64,000 nt of DNA from Shewanella kaireitica (GCF_023284045.1 NZ_JAKIKQ010000004.1:186001-250000); one strand, 5' to 3'; positions 39,033 through 50,304 are shown, counted from the first letter of the stretch. The notes: generated from the letters alone by a model not told the origin. A program made the numbers and translations.

Positions 39033-39320
39033 TACTATTAGTTAGCGCTTAAAATATAAGGGAATTATGGTTTATTATATCACAGTATTAAAGCGTGCAT
39101 AAAAAGGGACGTTTTTCGTAAACGCTTGTATTTTAGTATGGCTCCAAATCGAAAGTTTGCTTGATATTTCTACGCCCATTCTGCAAAAAATAAGCTGCGC
39201 TTTTTTGTATACAGGAAACACTGTTTTGTATAGCGACTGCTAATGATTTGTGGTAAACATTTCCCTATAATAGCGCCAGATCTGACCCTGCAATTATAAT
39301 TTATAAGGTGAAAAGACGTG

Positions 39321-42300
39321 ATGGAGATCATCCGCGGAGCCCCTGCACTTTCGGCGTTTAGAGTACAGAAGCTAATGCAAGCTTGTGAGTCGGCAGCACT
39401 ACCAGTGCGCCAAATCTATGCCGAGTTTATCCACTTAGCTGATTTGAAAGAATCGCTAGAAGAAAATGAAAGTCAACAGCTTGAAAAAATCTTAACCTAT
39501 GGCCCTGCTATTGAAGCACATCAGCCTGAAGGTAAGCTCCATTTTGTCACGCCCCGCCCCGGTACAATTTCTCCTTGGTCTTCTAAAGCAACCGATATCG
39601 CCCACAACTGTGGTCTTGATAAAGTGGTGCGCTTAGAACGTGGTATTGCCTACTACGTTGTTGCCGATGAGTTAACCGCTGCGCAAACTAAATCGTTACT
39701 TGAACTGTTACATGACCGGATGGTTGAAGTCGTTGTTAATGACTTTAATGCGGCTGATATATTGTTTGCTCGCACTGAACCTGCAAAATTTAAAAGTGTT
39801 GATATTTTAGGGCAAGGGCGTAGCGCGCTCGAGCTGGCGAATACTAGCTTAGGACTCGCGCTTGCTGAGGATGAGATTGACTATCTAGTTGAGAACTTCA
39901 AGCGTTTAGAGCGTAACCCAAATGATGTCGAGCTAATGATGTTTGCTCAAGCAAACTCTGAGCATTGTCGTCATAAGATCTTTAATGCAGATTGGACAAT
40001 CGATGGCGAGGTTCAGCCAAAGTCTTTGTTCAAGATGATTAAGAACACTTTTGAGACTACACCTGAAAATGTCCTCTCGGCTTATAAAGATAATGCTGCC
40101 GTAATGACGGGTTCTACAGCTGGTCGGTTCTTCCCAAAGCAAGATGGAGTATATGGTTATCACACTGAGCCAATGCATATCTTGATGAAGGTAGAAACCC
40201 ATAACCACCCAACAGCAATTAGCCCATATCCAGGTGCAGCTACCGGCAGTGGTGGTGAAATCCGTGATGAAGGTGCGACAGGGCGAGGCTCTAAGCCAAA
40301 AGCTGGTTTAACTGGTTTTAGCGTTTCAAACCTTAAAATTCCAGGTTTTGTACAGCCATGGGAAGCTGATTACGGTAAACCAGACCGCATCGTGACTGCA
40401 CTTGATATTATGACTGAAGGCCCACTGGGTGGCGCAGCATTTAACAATGAGTTCGGTCGTCCTGCGCTTGTGGGTTATTTCCGAACTTACGAGCAGGAAG
40501 TGAATAGTCACAACGGTGTTGAAGTTCGTGGTTACCACAAACCGATTATGCTGGCGGGTGGTTTAGGTAATATTCGCGAAGAGCATGTTCAAAAAGGTGA
40601 GATCACTGTAGGTGCAAAATTGGTTGTACTTGGTGGCCCAGCGATGAATATCGGCCTTGGTGGCGGCGCGGCGTCTTCGATGACATCTGGCCAATCAAGC
40701 GAAGATTTAGACTTTGCTTCTGTGCAGCGTGAAAACCCAGAGATGGAACGTCGCTGTCAGGAAGTTATCGACCGTTGCTGGCAGATGGGTGACGCAAACC
40801 CAATTCAGTTTATCCACGATGTGGGCGCGGGCGGTTTGTCGAATGCATTCCCTGAGTTAGTTGATGACGGCGGACGTGGCGGTAACTTTGAGCTGCGTAG
40901 AGTGCCTTCTGATGAGCCAGGTATGAGCCCATTGGAGATCTGGTGTAACGAGTCGCAAGAGCGTTATGTGATGTCGATTGCACCAGAAAATATTGAGCTA
41001 TTTACCCAAATTTGTCAGCGTGAACGTGCACCATTTGCAGTAGTTGGTGTGGCAACGGAAGAACGTGAGTTAATCCTCAGCGACGAGCACTTCGAAAACC
41101 ACCCAATTGAGCTTCCGTTAGAAGTGCTTTTAGGCAAAGCACCTAAGATGAGCCGTGACGTTGTGAGCGCGAAAGCAAACTCTGCGGCACTGGATCAAAG
41201 CGGCATTGTAGTTAAAGAGGCGGCGCATCGTTTACTGCGTTTGCCTACCATTGCTGAAAAGACCTTCCTTATTACTATTGGCGATAGAACCGTAACGGGT
41301 CTAGTTAACCGTGACCAAATGGTTGGCCCATGGCAGGTACCCGTAGCAGATTGCGCCGTGACTGCGTCTAGTTACGATTCATATGTCGGTGAAGCAATGT
41401 CAATCGGTGAGCGTACGCCACTGGCACTGCTTGATTTTGGTGCTTCAGCACGTATGGCTGTTGCTGAGTCAATTTTAAATATCGCCGGTACTGATATCGG
41501 TTCATTCAAGCGCATTAAGCTTTCTGCTAACTGGATGTCGCCTGCAGGGCATCCCGGTGAAGATGCTGGTCTTTATGAGGCCGTAAAAGCGATTGGTGAA
41601 GAGCTTTGTCCAGATCTGTCCCTAACTATCCCAGTTGGTAAAGACTCTATGTCGATGAAGACGGCATGGGAAGATAATGGCGTGCAAAAAGCCGTGACTT
41701 CGCCTATGTCGTTAGTTATCACCGCTTTTGGTGTAGTGCAAGATGTTCGCAATACTGTCACGCCAGAACTGCGCAGCGATAAAGGGGACAGTGAGTTGTT
41801 GCTGCTTGACCTTGGTCTGGGTCAAAATCGTCTTGGTGGTTCTTGTTTAGCACAGGTATACAGTGAGCTGGGTGACATCGCACCAGATCTTGATAACTCT
41901 GCTACATTGAAAGGCTTCTTTGAAGTGATTCAGCCTCTAGTCGCAGACCAGTCAATAATTGCTTATCACGATAGAAGTGATGGCGGTTTATATACCACAC
42001 TGGTAGAGATGGCATTTGCCGGCCACACGGGTCTAAATGTTGATTTGAGTGCCTTAGCGGGTACTGATGTAGAGCGTTTATTTAACGAAGAGCTTGGTGC
42101 AGTTATTCAAGTTCGTCGTGAAGATGCTGCCGCTATTAGCGCGAAGTTTACTGCCGCAGGTGTACCTTGCCATAAAGTAGCTGAGCTGACTGACACAGAT
42201 CAAATTGCTATTTTTGATGGTGAACGTGAAGTGTTAACTGAAACGCGTACTTCGCTGCGTACTATTTGGGCTGAAACTACGTACCGCATGCAGTCACTGC

Positions 42301-43202
42301 GTGATAACCCTGAGTGTGCCAAAGAGGAGCATGCGCTTAAGCAAAATGCTGATGACCTTGGTCTTACTGTTGATTTAAGTTTTGACCCTAGTGAAGATGT
42401 TGCTGCGCCGTTTATCCTTAAAGGTGCCGCACCTAAGATGGCTATCTTGCGTGAGCAAGGGGTTAACTCACATATCGAAATGGCTGCGGCATTTGACCGT
42501 GCAGGCTTTGAGTCTAAAGATGTGCACATGAGTGATATTCTTAGTGGTCGCATTAGCTTAGAGGAGTTCCAAGGTCTAGTTGCTTGTGGTGGTTTCTCAT
42601 ACGGTGACGTACTTGGCGCGGGTGAAGGATGGGCTAAGTCTATCTTGTTTAATGCGCGTGCTCGTGAGCAGTTTAGTCAGTTCTTCGAGCGCAATGATAG
42701 CTTCTCACTAGGTGTGTGTAATGGTTGTCAGATGCTGTCTAACCTAAAAGACATCATACCTGGAACTGATTTATGGCCACACTTTGTACGTAACCGTTCT
42801 GAACGTTTTGAAGCACGCTTTAGCTTGGTTGAAGTACAAAAGAGCCCATCGCTATTCTTCCAAGGTATGGAAGGTTCACGTATGCCGATTGCTGTTTCGC
42901 ACGGCGAGGGACGTGCTGAGTTTGCATCTGCTGAAGCATTAGCTGCTGCAGAAGCGTCAGGGACAGTTGCGCTGCGTTATGTTGACGGTAATGGTCAAAT
43001 AGCCACTCAGTACCCACAAAACCCTAACGGTTCGCCAAATGCAATTACAGCATTGAGCTCAACCGATGGCCGTGTAACGATCATGATGCCACACCCTGAG
43101 CGTGTATTTAGAACGGTTGCTAACTCATGGCACCCTGATTCATGGGGTGAAGATAGTCCATGGATGAGAATGTTCCGTAATGTTAGAAAATCAATTGGTT
43201 AA
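39321..43202 (+). CDS. purL: Phosphoribosylformylglycinamidine synthase
   Basis: The fourth step of purine synthesis, converting FGAR to FGAM with glutamine and ATP. The 1293 residues are the large single-chain form of gammaproteobacteria. The N-terminal domain begins [18 protein letters not shown]-binding repeats include [20 protein letters not shown] and [17 protein letters not shown]; the C-terminal glutaminase has the nucleophile in GVCNGCQML and the His-Glu in [13 protein letters not shown] at 39318 immediately precedes the ATG at 39321; both share the AAGGTG ribosome site and either would serve. It is divergent from mltF. Confidence 0.98.
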   Translation: MEIIRGAPALSAFRVQKLMQACESAALPVRQIYAEFIHLADLKESLEENESQQLEKILTYGPAIEAHQPEGKLHFVTPRPGTISPWSSKATDIAHNCGLDKVVRLERGIAYYVVADELTAAQTKSLLELLHDRMVEVVVNDFNAADILFARTEPAKFKSVDILGQGRSALELANTSLGLALAEDEIDYLVENFKRLERNPNDVELMMFAQANSEHCRHKIFNADWTIDGEVQPKSLFKMIKNTFETTPENVLSAYKDNAAVMTGSTAGRFFPKQDGVYGYHTEPMHILMKVETHNHPTAISPYPGAATGSGGEIRDEGATGRGSKPKAGLTGFSVSNLKIPGFVQPWEADYGKPDRIVTALDIMTEGPLGGAAFNNEFGRPALVGYFRTYEQEVNSHNGVEVRGYHKPIMLAGGLGNIREEHVQKGEITVGAKLVVLGGPAMNIGLGGGAASSMTSGQSSEDLDFASVQRENPEMERRCQEVIDRCWQMGDANPIQFIHDVGAGGLSNAFPELVDDGGRGGNFELRRVPSDEPGMSPLEIWCNESQERYVMSIAPENIELFTQICQRERAPFAVVGVATEERELILSDEHFENHPIELPLEVLLGKAPKMSRDVVSAKANSAALDQSGIVVKEAAHRLLRLPTIAEKTFLITIGDRTVTGLVNRDQMVGPWQVPVADCAVTASSYDSYVGEAMSIGERTPLALLDFGASARMAVAESILNIAGTDIGSFKRIKLSANWMSPAGHPGEDAGLYEAVKAIGEELCPDLSLTIPVGKDSMSMKTAWEDNGVQKAVTSPMSLVITAFGVVQDVRNTVTPELRSDKGDSELLLLDLGLGQNRLGGSCLAQVYSELGDIAPDLDNSATLKGFFEVIQPLVADQSIIAYHDRSDGGLYTTLVEMAFAGHTGLNVDLSALAGTDVERLFNEELGAVIQVRREDAAAISAKFTAAGVPCHKVAELTDTDQIAIFDGEREVLTETRTSLRTIWAETTYRMQSLRDNPECAKEEHALKQNADDLGLTVDLSFDPSEDVAAPFILKGAAPKMAILREQGVNSHIEMAAAFDRAGFESKDVHMSDILSGRISLEEFQGLVACGGFSYGDVLGAGEGWAKSILFNARAREQFSQFFERNDSFSLGVCNGCQMLSNLKDIIPGTDLWPHFVRNRSERFEARFSLVEVQKSPSLFFQGMEGSRMPIAVSHGEGRAEFASAEALAAAEASGTVALRYVDGNGQIATQYPQNPNGSPNAITALSSTDGRVTIMMPHPERVFRTVANSWHPDSWGEDSPWMRMFRNVRKSIG

Positions 43203-43239
43203 TTAGTATTAGCGTATAAATGCGTTAGTATTAGCAGCG

Positions 43240-43271
43240 AAAAAGCCTCTAAATATTTAGAGGCTTTTTTT
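43240..43271 (+). terminator. Terminator after purL
   Basis: The stem AAAAGCCTCTAAA with TTTAGAGGCTTTT is followed by T residues, 38 bp after the purL stop. Confidence 0.88.
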
Positions 43272-43461
43272 ATGGACAAAATTCGACGAGATAAAAGTAA
43301 GGATTAACAGTCGATTAGTGTAACTTTAGCGATGCATGTAATGCTAATTCAATGAGTTTTGTAGCGGTAACATGAAGTGAGGGCGTTAAGTTTACTTATG
43401 GTAAGTTACTGATTGTAAACCGCTCAATAGGAGGTGACGTAGGGCTGCAATTTTGGCCCAT

Positions 43462-43491
43462 AAAAAAGCCCCCCTTAATACTAAGGGGGGC
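43462..43491 (-). terminator. Strong reverse-strand terminator of a mini transcription unit
   Basis: A perfect 10-bp stem (GCCCCCCTTA with TAAGGGGGGC on the forward strand, 4-nt loop) is followed by six T only in the reverse direction. No annotated long gene ends here, so it ends the short unit described at 43543-43746. Confidence 0.85.
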
Positions 43492-43542
43492 CGCTTTGCG
43501 CTAACAAAACTTCAAGATTTAATCTTGCAAAGATAGCTTGGC

Positions 43543-43620
43543 TTAAAGCTCTCTTGAGGTATAAAGCTCAACGAAAACACGCTGGTAGCTGCTAACTAGA
43601 CGCTCAAAAAATGTATTCAT
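43543..43620 (-). CDS. Possible 25-residue small protein or leader peptide
   Basis: The frame encodes NTFFERLVSSYQRVFVELYT then SREL, starting at an ATG at 43620. GGAG at 43629-43632 lies eight bases upstream, a good ribosome site. It is amphipathic and starts about 90 bases downstream of a predicted transcription start, in a unit with its own promoter and terminator. I do not recognise a family. The gap 43203-44416 holds this unit, the purL terminator and cyd regulatory sites, and no long gene. Confidence 0.5.
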   Translation of the reverse strand: MNTFFERLVSSYQRVFVELYTSREL

Positions 43621-43711
43621 AATGGTAACTCCACGTTTAAATGTTGATGATAAGCGGAGTCAGTCTTTCCGGGCTACTTCACCGGGTTAACTTGACCGTC
43701 TCCTTAACTTG
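43621..43711 (-). promoter_or_regulatory. Folded 5' leader of the mini unit
   Basis: Read on the reverse strand, GGAGACGGTC (43703-43694) pairs with GACTGACTCC (43665-43656) over nine positions with an A-A mismatch and one G-U. Inside it CCGG pairs with CCGG around a 9-nt loop (43669-43685). The folded part is followed by an unstructured AT-rich segment and the ribosome site at 43629. A leader of this design is typical of a regulatory RNA; no known riboswitch consensus was recognised. Confidence 0.45.
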
Positions 43712-43717
43712 GTGCTC

Positions 43718-43746
43718 ATTTTAGGTTAGCGCTCCATTTAGATCAA
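43718..43746 (-). promoter_or_regulatory. Sigma70-like promoter of the mini unit
   Basis: Reading on the reverse strand, TTGATC (43746-43741) and TAAAAT (43723-43718) are separated by exactly 17 bases. Transcription would start near 43711 and run toward the terminator at 43462. Confidence 0.5.
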
Positions 43747-43886
43747 ACGAGAAAAAATGCTATTTAAGATTAGAATTTATAATGCCAGTTTAGGCTCTGT
43801 GTTTTACTGTCTTTGTCTCGCCGCTCGTAAGTTGTTGTTGTTTATGGCGCTTGTGTTTTGGTGGTATTGTTCTGACGGTATTTAGG

Positions 43887-43896
43887 GTTAATTAAA
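43887..43896. promoter_or_regulatory. ArcA-like sequence in the cyd upstream region
   Basis: GTTAATTAAA matches the core of the ArcA box (GTTAATTAAA/T). Further GTTAA repeats follow at 43903 and 43922. ArcA control of cydAB is well known in enterobacteria. The distance to cydA (about 520 bp) and the low complexity of the motif in AT-rich DNA keep confidence low. Confidence 0.3.
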
Positions 43897-44082
43897 TTCA
43901 GGGTTAAATTGATAATAAATTGTTAAATGTGATTTTAATGTCAATACTTACTGTAAGCGCTTAAAAATAAGAGTTTATGAGTGTGGCGATGCTTCCCTAT
44001 CATGGGTTTGATATGCTGTCAACGATGGAGTGGTTGGATTTGTGTGCTCCCCCTCAAAACCCATTCAAAGCAAATGCATTGA

Positions 44083-44096
44083 TTGATTTGAATCAA
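44083..44096. promoter_or_regulatory. FNR/EtrA box upstream of cydA
   Basis: TTGAT-TTGA-ATCAA is an exact match to the FNR consensus TTGATNNNNATCAA. It lies about 320 bp upstream of cydA, within a larger inverted repeat (CCATTCAAA at 44061, TTTTGAATGG at 44097). FNR-type control by oxygen fits the microaerobic role of cytochrome bd. Confidence 0.65.
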
Positions 44097-44416
44097 TTTT
44101 GAATGGTATAAATTCACTACTGGAAGCCCCTGCTATGTATTGCAAGTAACTGATATTACTTATTTGTTATCAAAATACTTACCTGAATGGGATGGTGGTC
44201 ACAATAATTGCTTTTATTGAGATGTTACGCTGCAGCTTGTCAGTATTTTTGGCTTTAAATTACACAAATTATGAATTAAACAACGAAACGTAGCCAAGTA
44301 GGCCTTTTTTGAAGAAGAGGGCTTAAGTGTCTGCATTAATATTCCTATATAGGCAGTTATGATTGTTGATGGGGATCTAACAATAATAATTGGACGCACC
44401 ACCTAAGGAGTCACAA

Positions 44417-45973
44417 ATGATTTTAGAAGAGGTTGTTGAGCTGTCGCGCTTTCAGTTTGCGATGACGGCCATGTATCACTTCCTATTTGTTCCCTTGACC
44501 TTGGGGTTAGCATTTTTGCTAGCCATTATGGAATCACTTTATGTGATGACCAATAAGCAGATCTATAAAGATATGACCAAGTTCTGGGGTAAGTTATTCG
44601 GTATCAACTTTGCACTCGGCGTAGCAACAGGTTTGGCGATGGAGTTCCAGTTCGGTACGAACTGGTCTTACTATTCGCATTACGTCGGTGACATTTTTGG
44701 TGCACCACTTGCGATTGAAGGTCTGATGGCTTTCTTCCTCGAATCGACGTTAGTCGGTATGTTCTTCTTTGGTTGGGATCGCTTTAGCAAACGCCAGCAT
44801 CTAGCAGTAACTTGGTTGGTCGCGCTAGGCTCAAACATGTCAGCACTGTGGATCTTGGTTGCTAACGGTTGGATGCAAAACCCAGTCGGCAGTACCTTTA
44901 ATTACGAAACCATGCGTATGGAAATGGTCAGCTGGGGTGAAGTGCTATTTAACCCTGTTGCCCAAGTTAAGTTTGTTCATACCGTCGCATCGGGTTATGT
45001 GGCTGGGGCAATGTTTGTATTGGCTATTAGTGCCTACTACATCCTTAAGAAGCGTGACTTACCTTTTGCACGTCGCTCATTCGCAATTGCAGCAAGTTTT
45101 GGTATGGCGTCAATCCTGTCTGTTATCGTTCTTGGTGATGAATCAGGCTATAAAGTCGGTGAAGTACAGCGTGTTAAGCTCGCTGCAATTGAAGCTGAAT
45201 GGCACACTGAGCCAGCTCCAGCAGCATTTACAGCAGTTGGTTTCCCTAATCAGGAAACACAGCACACCGATTATGCAATCAAAATTCCTTACGCTATGGG
45301 GATCATTGCAACCCGCTCTCTAGATGAAGAAGTGACAGGGATTAAAGACTTAATTGATGAGCATGAAGTGCGTATTCGTAATGGTATGGTGGCCTATGGC
45401 TTGCTTGAAAAATTACGTTCGGGCGATGAGTCAGCAGAAACTCGCGCAGCATTTGATGCGGCTAAAGATGATTTAGGCTATGGCTTATTGCTTAAGCGTT
45501 ACACTGACAAGGTGGTAGATGCGACAGAAGAGCAGATAAAAGCGGCGGCTGACGATTCGATTCCTAACGTAGCACCTATGTTCTGGACCTTCCGCGTGAT
45601 GGTTGGTGCGGGCGTCATCATGTTATTTGTATTTGCAGCCGCCTTCTGGCAGAGCACACGTCACCGTATTGAAGAGAAGAAGTGGGTACTTAAAGCAGCG
45701 CTTTATAGCCTACCTTTGCCTTGGATTGCGATTGAGTGTGGTTGGTTTGTAGCGGAGTATGGCCGTCAACCATGGACGATTTCAGAAGTGTTACCAACAT
45801 TTATGTCAGCATCTAGTTTGTCGGTCAGTGACTTAATGTTCAGTATCATCTCTATTACCGTATTCTATTCAATCTTGTTAGTGATAGAGCTTTATCTGAT
45901 GATCAAGTTTGCTCGTATCGGTCCTAGTTGTTTGAAGACTGGTCGTTATCACTTTGAAAAGCTTGATGCCTAA
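44417..45973 (+). CDS. cydA: Cytochrome bd ubiquinol oxidase subunit I
   Basis: The catalytic subunit of the high-affinity bd oxidase, an inner-membrane quinol:O2 reductase. The 518 residues have the expected nine-helix pattern. Haem ligand candidates are His21 in [10 protein letters not shown], the His in [12 protein letters not shown], and Met in FRVMVGAG; the quinol-oxidising region is followed by [11 protein letters not shown]. The Q-loop is of the long type. The ATG at 44417 has AAGGAG upstream, preferable to the open frame from 44390. It heads the cydABX operon. Confidence 0.97.
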   Translation: MILEEVVELSRFQFAMTAMYHFLFVPLTLGLAFLLAIMESLYVMTNKQIYKDMTKFWGKLFGINFALGVATGLAMEFQFGTNWSYYSHYVGDIFGAPLAIEGLMAFFLESTLVGMFFFGWDRFSKRQHLAVTWLVALGSNMSALWILVANGWMQNPVGSTFNYETMRMEMVSWGEVLFNPVAQVKFVHTVASGYVAGAMFVLAISAYYILKKRDLPFARRSFAIAASFGMASILSVIVLGDESGYKVGEVQRVKLAAIEAEWHTEPAPAAFTAVGFPNQETQHTDYAIKIPYAMGIIATRSLDEEVTGIKDLIDEHEVRIRNGMVAYGLLEKLRSGDESAETRAAFDAAKDDLGYGLLLKRYTDKVVDATEEQIKAAADDSIPNVAPMFWTFRVMVGAGVIMLFVFAAAFWQSTRHRIEEKKWVLKAALYSLPLPWIAIECGWFVAEYGRQPWTISEVLPTFMSASSLSVSDLMFSIISITVFYSILLVIELYLMIKFARIGPSCLKTGRYHFEKLDA

Positions 45974-45988
45974 ACTGGAGATCTGATT

Positions 45989-47128
45989 ATGTTTGATTAT
46001 GAAATGTTAAGATTTATCTGGTGGGCGCTAGTTGGTGTTCTGCTCATCGGGTTCGCTGTCACTGACGGCTTTGATATGGGTGTAGGTGCATTGTTACCGA
46101 TTATTGGTAAGGATGATACTGAGCGTCGTATCATGATTAACTCTATTGCGCCTCACTGGGATGGTAACCAAGTTTGGTTGATCACTGGTGCCGGTGCACT
46201 GTTTGCCGCATGGCCGACAGTATATGCGGTTTCGTTTTCAGGTTTTTATATCGCAATGATGTTGGTTCTATTTGCGTTATTCCTAAGACCTGTTGGTTTT
46301 GACTACCGCTCGAAGATTGAAGATCCAAGATGGCGTAAAGCTTGGGATTGGGCACTGTTTGTTGGTGGTTTTGTACCACCACTGATTATCGGTGTTGCGT
46401 TTGGTAACTTGCTACAAGGGGTTCCGTTTAATTTCGATGAGTACCTTAGAGCGACGTACCATGGCGGTTTCTTTGGTCTATTGAATCCATTTGGTCTGTT
46501 AGCTGGTTTAGTCTGTGTCAGCATGTTTATGTTGCAAGGTTCTACTTGGTTACAAATGAAAACCGAAGGTGAGCTCCGAGTTCGCGCCACTAAGATGTCG
46601 CAACTGCTAGCGGTGTTGCTATTCGTTTTCTTTGGCGCGGCAGGTCTGTGGTTAATCAACGGCATTGATGGTTATGTGATTACTTCAGCTATCGATACTT
46701 ATGGTGCATCGGATCCAACTCTTAAGACGGTTGCCGTAGAAGCGGGTGCATGGTTAGTTAACTATGATAAGTACCCTGTGACTATGCTGTTCCCTGTACT
46801 TGGTCTGCTAATGCCAATTTTGGTGCTGCTATCAAGCCGTATGAACCGCTCTGGTTTTGCGTTCTTCTTTAGCTCATTAGGTATTGCGGCGGTTATTTTG
46901 ACTTGTGGCGCAGCAATGTTCCCATTCGTTATGCCATCGTCACTAGACCCGAATGTAAGCTTAACAATGTGGGACGCAACGGCGAGTGAAGTATCACTTA
47001 CTGTGATGACCTGGGCAGCAATCATCTTTGTGCCAATTGTATTAAGCTACACTGTTTGGACTTATCTGAAGATGTTTGGTCGCTTATCTCGTGACTTTAT
47101 TGAAAAGAATAAGACCTCACTCTACTAA
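45989..47128 (+). CDS. cydB: Cytochrome bd ubiquinol oxidase subunit II
   Basis: The partner membrane subunit of cytochrome bd. The 379-residue protein begins FDYEMLRFIWWALVGVLL, followed by GFAVTDGFDMGVGALLP, which is the hallmark of CydB, and NSIAPHWDGNQVWLITGAGA. It lies 15 bases after cydA and 14 bases before cydX. Confidence 0.97.
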   Translation: MFDYEMLRFIWWALVGVLLIGFAVTDGFDMGVGALLPIIGKDDTERRIMINSIAPHWDGNQVWLITGAGALFAAWPTVYAVSFSGFYIAMMLVLFALFLRPVGFDYRSKIEDPRWRKAWDWALFVGGFVPPLIIGVAFGNLLQGVPFNFDEYLRATYHGGFFGLLNPFGLLAGLVCVSMFMLQGSTWLQMKTEGELRVRATKMSQLLAVLLFVFFGAAGLWLINGIDGYVITSAIDTYGASDPTLKTVAVEAGAWLVNYDKYPVTMLFPVLGLLMPILVLLSSRMNRSGFAFFFSSLGIAAVILTCGAAMFPFVMPSSLDPNVSLTMWDATASEVSLTVMTWAAIIFVPIVLSYTVWTYLKMFGRLSRDFIEKNKTSLY

Positions 47129-47142
47129 TAGGAGCCTAAATT

Positions 47143-47259
47143 ATGTGGTATTTCGCTTGGATTTTAGGCGTATTGTTAGCCTGTTCTTTTGGTATTATCA
47201 ACGCACTTTGGCTTGAAAATACTGAAAATATGGATCGTGAAACTGAGAGTGAAGATTAA
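47143..47259 (+). CDS. cydX: Cytochrome bd accessory subunit CydX
   Basis: A 38-residue single-pass peptide that stabilises the bd oxidase haems. Its sequence starts WYFAWILGVLLACSFGIINA followed by LWLENTEN, matching CydX closely. The ATG at 47143 has AGGAGCC upstream. It is the last gene of cydABX and is followed by a terminator 26 bases later. Confidence 0.95.
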   Translation: MWYFAWILGVLLACSFGIINALWLENTENMDRETESED

Positions 47260-47284
47260 TATCTAACTCAAAGACGCACAGATT

Positions 47285-47309
47285 AAGCCCCGCAATAGCG
47301 GGGCTTTTT
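47285..47309 (+). terminator. Terminator after cydX
   Basis: The stem AAGCCCCGC with GCGGGGCTT and an AATA loop ends in a T run, just after the operon. Confidence 0.9.
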
Positions 47310-47335
47310 GTTTGCTATGGTTTTACTCTAAAATA

Positions 47336-47599
47336 ATACCAATCAGTATAAAGATTTGATCGCTCAGCGAGAATTTAGCGGCTTTGAGGTAAGGCAATGA
47401 GTTAAGCACATAGTTATTCTACGTTCAAGTTCATAACGCAGCATCAAAGCCACTAAAGCTCGCCTGTATGGAGTGTTTTTGGCTTCCTACTTCTGCGTTG
47501 AATAAACTCATAAGGGAGTAACCATTGTATCATTTATCCGCCTTGAATTAGCTAGCCAAAAACACTCTGAGTAGATCAACTTCTTATACTGATTGGTAT
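47336..47599. mobile_element. MITE-like element, copy 2 (264 bp)
   Basis: The ends are 16-bp perfect inverted repeats of ATACCAATCAGTATAA. Inside, the same two hairpins occur as in copy 1 at 4998-5312: GCGAG..TTTAGCGGCTTTGA against TCAAAGCCACTAAAGCTCGC, and GAGTGTTTTTGGC against GCCAAAAACACTC. It encodes no protein. It is more intact at the ends than copy 1 and shorter by about 50 bp. It fills most of the gap between the cyd terminator and the next gene. Confidence 0.8.
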
Positions 47600-47630
47600 A
47601 AGTCGATTCTTTGGGCTTTTATCCATGAAG

Positions 47631-47924
47631 TTAGAAGCAGTTAAAACGTAACGTCTGCAAAACGATTCCAGTCGCTGTGATGAATATGCCAAGATAAGTT
47701 AAGTTTAGATGGCTTTTAGGTGAGAGTAACAGTGGTTTCATGGTACTGCTTAGCGTCAGTTTTAAAGAGATAAAGAACGTCTTTGGCAATAAGCCTGCAC
47801 AAAATAGCATGACAGAAGCACCTATATGAACCAACAGACTATTGAATTTAAGATCGGCGTTGAGGTAGTTATAACTTGCTGTGCTGACAAGGATAAAGCT
47901 GGCGCTCCAGCAGAATATGGTCAC
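47631..47924 (-). CDS. Hypothetical 97-residue membrane protein
   Basis: The frame encodes three probable membrane helices (IFCWSASFILVSTASYNYL, LLVHIGASVMLFCAGLLP, LTYLGIFITATGIVLQTL). The start is a GTG at 47924 preceded by GGGGAT. No family is recognised, and an overlapping forward frame of similar size is less convincing. It could be a real small membrane gene. Confidence 0.4.
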   Translation of the reverse strand: MTIFCWSASFILVSTASYNYLNADLKFNSLLVHIGASVMLFCAGLLPKTFFISLKLTLSSTMKPLLLSPKSHLNLTYLGIFITATGIVLQTLRFNCF

Positions 47925-48019
47925 TAATATCCCCGTGCTACTTGAAGATGCTGGATTAAGTGGATATTTTACTTTGAAAGGTGTGGAGAAATGCTTGATA
48001 GCTGTCGGCAGTTATTCAA

Positions 48020-48053
48020 AAGAAAAGGCAACAGAAACGATGCTGTTGCCTTT
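48020..48053 (-). terminator. Reverse-strand terminator after the first chemoreceptor gene
   Basis: The stem AAAGGCAACAG with CTGTTGCCTTT and an 8-nt loop is followed on the reverse strand by TTCTTTT. It lies about 65 bp beyond the stop at 48116. Confidence 0.8.
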
Positions 48054-48115
48054 AGCCTGCAGGCGATGCATATAGCCCTTGGTTATAGGGTGATTAGAGG
48101 GCTAGTAGCAATACG

Positions 48116-50119
48116 CTAGGCCTTAAATACACTAATCTTTTGTTTAATATCATCAGCGATTATCGCTAGATCTTCCGCTGAATTGACTGTGTCACCTGAG
48201 CGTTGCTCGCCATCTCTTGCAAGTTCGGTTATTTGATGAAGGTTGCGAGTGATCTCTTCTGCAACAGCGCTTTGTTGCTCGGTAGCACTAGCTATACTGC
48301 TTGAGGCTGTTGCCAGCTCACCAATGCTTTCGGTTATCGTGATTAATAGCTCTGTAGCTTCTTTACCCTGTATTGCTGAGCGATCACCAAGTTCGTTGCT
48401 CTGGTTCATTTGACTGGCTGTCGCTTTTACTTGAGATTGCAACTGAGCAATCGTTTGCGATATTTCAGAGGTCGACGTTTGAGTGCGTTGGGCTAACGTA
48501 CGCACTTCATCAGCAACAACCGCAAAACCACGACCTTGTTCACCCGCGCGAGCGGCTTCAATAGCGGCATTGAGTGCCAGTAAGTTCGTTTGCTCGGCAA
48601 TGCTATTAATGACTTCTGTGACCTGGCTAATGGCGATACTTTCTTTACTAACAAGTTCGACACTTGTATGGCTGGTTGCTAACTGCTGGCTCAGTGCTTC
48701 TAAGCCATGTAATAGCTGCTCTAAGTGTTGCTTACCATCTTGGCTCGCGACATCAACTTGCTGGCTCATGTTTGCGCCTTCACTTGCATGATTCGCGACA
48801 TCACGAACAGATGCTGACATCTCTTCAATAGCGGTCGCTATTTGATCGGTTTGTGCCATTAACGCCTGCGACTCTTCGCCATTTAATCTTGCTGTTTCTT
48901 GAGTTTGGATCGAATGCGCTTGCAAAGAGGTCACTGATTGCTGCAGCGAAATAATTAACTCTCTTAAGTTTGTCGCCATGCGAGACGCACTTTGGGTGAT
49001 CTGATCGACCTCATTTTTTGAATTTGGATCCGTTTTAGCAAAAGACTGCGAAAGATCGCCTTTGCCCAAGTTGTCTAACTGCACTTCCAACGCTCTAAGA
49101 GGTTTTAGTGTTCTCAGTAGGATTAATGACAGTAGGAGGGTTATTACCAGCAAGCCAATAATACTCACGGTAACATTAATGGTTAGTAGCTGGCCGCTCT
49201 CTTCGTTAAGCTCTTTCATCGGTACTTGACCAACGAGTGCCCAGTTCCAACCTGGAATATTAACAGTATAAGCGTAGGACATCGCGCCATTATTATTGTG
49301 GTACTCAAATGATCCTTTATCCATTAACGCCTGTTCAACAGTGATCCCGTTAAGCACCTGGCTGTTGATTTCAATACCGACCTCATTTCCCGGATGTGCC
49401 ACGATAGTATTGTCTGATTTACGTATAATTAGGAAGCTACCTGACTCTTCTAGCCGTAAACTGTTGGTTGCCTGACGTAGCTGTGTTAACGAGGCACTGA
49501 TATCAAAACCGATATAGAGAATCCCAATTACTTCGCCAGAGACGCTTTTTATTGGACGGTACACAGTCATGTAGTCTTTACCAAAGAGGCGAGCGTATCC
49601 CTCATAGACTTGCCCTTTAAGCAATGTAGCGTAACCCGGATGGCTTTTCCCTAGATGGGTGCCGAGCGCTCGCTTGCCATCAGCCTTTTTCAAAGAGGTT
49701 GCGATACGCATAAAATCATCGCCATCCCTTACAAATACCGTTGCGTTACCGCCTGTTAGCTTTGAATAACGATCGACTTTACTCTTAGAGGAGTTGATCT
49801 GCTCTCGTTCATGAACAAGTGCAGGGGTTGCTTTGCCCATGACTCGAACCGTTCTATCAGGCTTATGAAAGTTACCTGGATACATGGCTCTAAAGACATC
49901 GGCATTACGGTGAGCAAGCGCTAATAAGCTGTCGTATTGCAGCTCGATTAGATCAGCCGTGCCATGCATTTGTGCTTGCAGTGCAGTTTCTGCTTTTTCT
50001 GTTAGCACATTTGAGGCTGACATGTAGGAGATGCTGCCCAATATACCGAAAACGATAATAGTGAGAATAAATGCGACCAATCCGATCTGTTTGGCTACTG
50101 GCCAGTTTTTATAATTCAT
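48116..50119 (-). CDS. Methyl-accepting chemotaxis protein (Cache type)
   Basis: A 667-residue transmembrane chemoreceptor. A first helix ([20 protein letters not shown]) is followed by a large periplasmic Cache-type sensor to about residue 315, with [19 protein letters not shown] and [17 protein letters not shown] segments; a second helix ([18 protein letters not shown]), a HAMP domain, and the cytoplasmic signalling domain with the hairpin [20 protein letters not shown] follow. The signal it detects cannot be told from the sequence. The gene stands alone. Confidence 0.93.
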   Translation of the reverse strand: MNYKNWPVAKQIGLVAFILTIIVFGILGSISYMSASNVLTEKAETALQAQMHGTADLIELQYDSLLALAHRNADVFRAMYPGNFHKPDRTVRVMGKATPALVHEREQINSSKSKVDRYSKLTGGNATVFVRDGDDFMRIATSLKKADGKRALGTHLGKSHPGYATLLKGQVYEGYARLFGKDYMTVYRPIKSVSGEVIGILYIGFDISASLTQLRQATNSLRLEESGSFLIIRKSDNTIVAHPGNEVGIEINSQVLNGITVEQALMDKGSFEYHNNNGAMSYAYTVNIPGWNWALVGQVPMKELNEESGQLLTINVTVSIIGLLVITLLLSLILLRTLKPLRALEVQLDNLGKGDLSQSFAKTDPNSKNEVDQITQSASRMATNLRELIISLQQSVTSLQAHSIQTQETARLNGEESQALMAQTDQIATAIEEMSASVRDVANHASEGANMSQQVDVASQDGKQHLEQLLHGLEALSQQLATSHTSVELVSKESIAISQVTEVINSIAEQTNLLALNAAIEAARAGEQGRGFAVVADEVRTLAQRTQTSTSEISQTIAQLQSQVKATASQMNQSNELGDRSAIQGKEATELLITITESIGELATASSSIASATEQQSAVAEEITRNLHQITELARDGEQRSGDTVNSAEDLAIIADDIKQKISVFKA

Positions 50120-50304
50120 AACGGCTTCTAGTTATAGTTAGAAAGTAGCGCTTAATTTAATCGAATTTACAGACAATAAATTTGATATAGGTCTATTAGT
50201 TATCGAATTTAGCGCTAAATGCTAATAATTAGTTTTCTGTAGCAATTAATTTTTCGTAACTTATTAATTTATCGAATGTATATCAGCAGGGTGTAATGTA
50301 AGGA

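Noticed and set aside
39107..39130. PurR-like sequence upstream of purL (ACGTTTTTCGTAAACG)
   Set aside because: The half-site spacing does not fit the PurR palindrome; only one half is partly matched.
43978..44100. 41-codon forward frame upstream of cydA
   Set aside because: It spans the FNR box and the larger inverted repeat, and the ribosome site is too close to the ATG; chance frame most likely.
47881..48075. 64-codon forward frame overlapping the hypothetical membrane protein
   Set aside because: It passes through the terminator at 48020-48053 and has no ribosome site.
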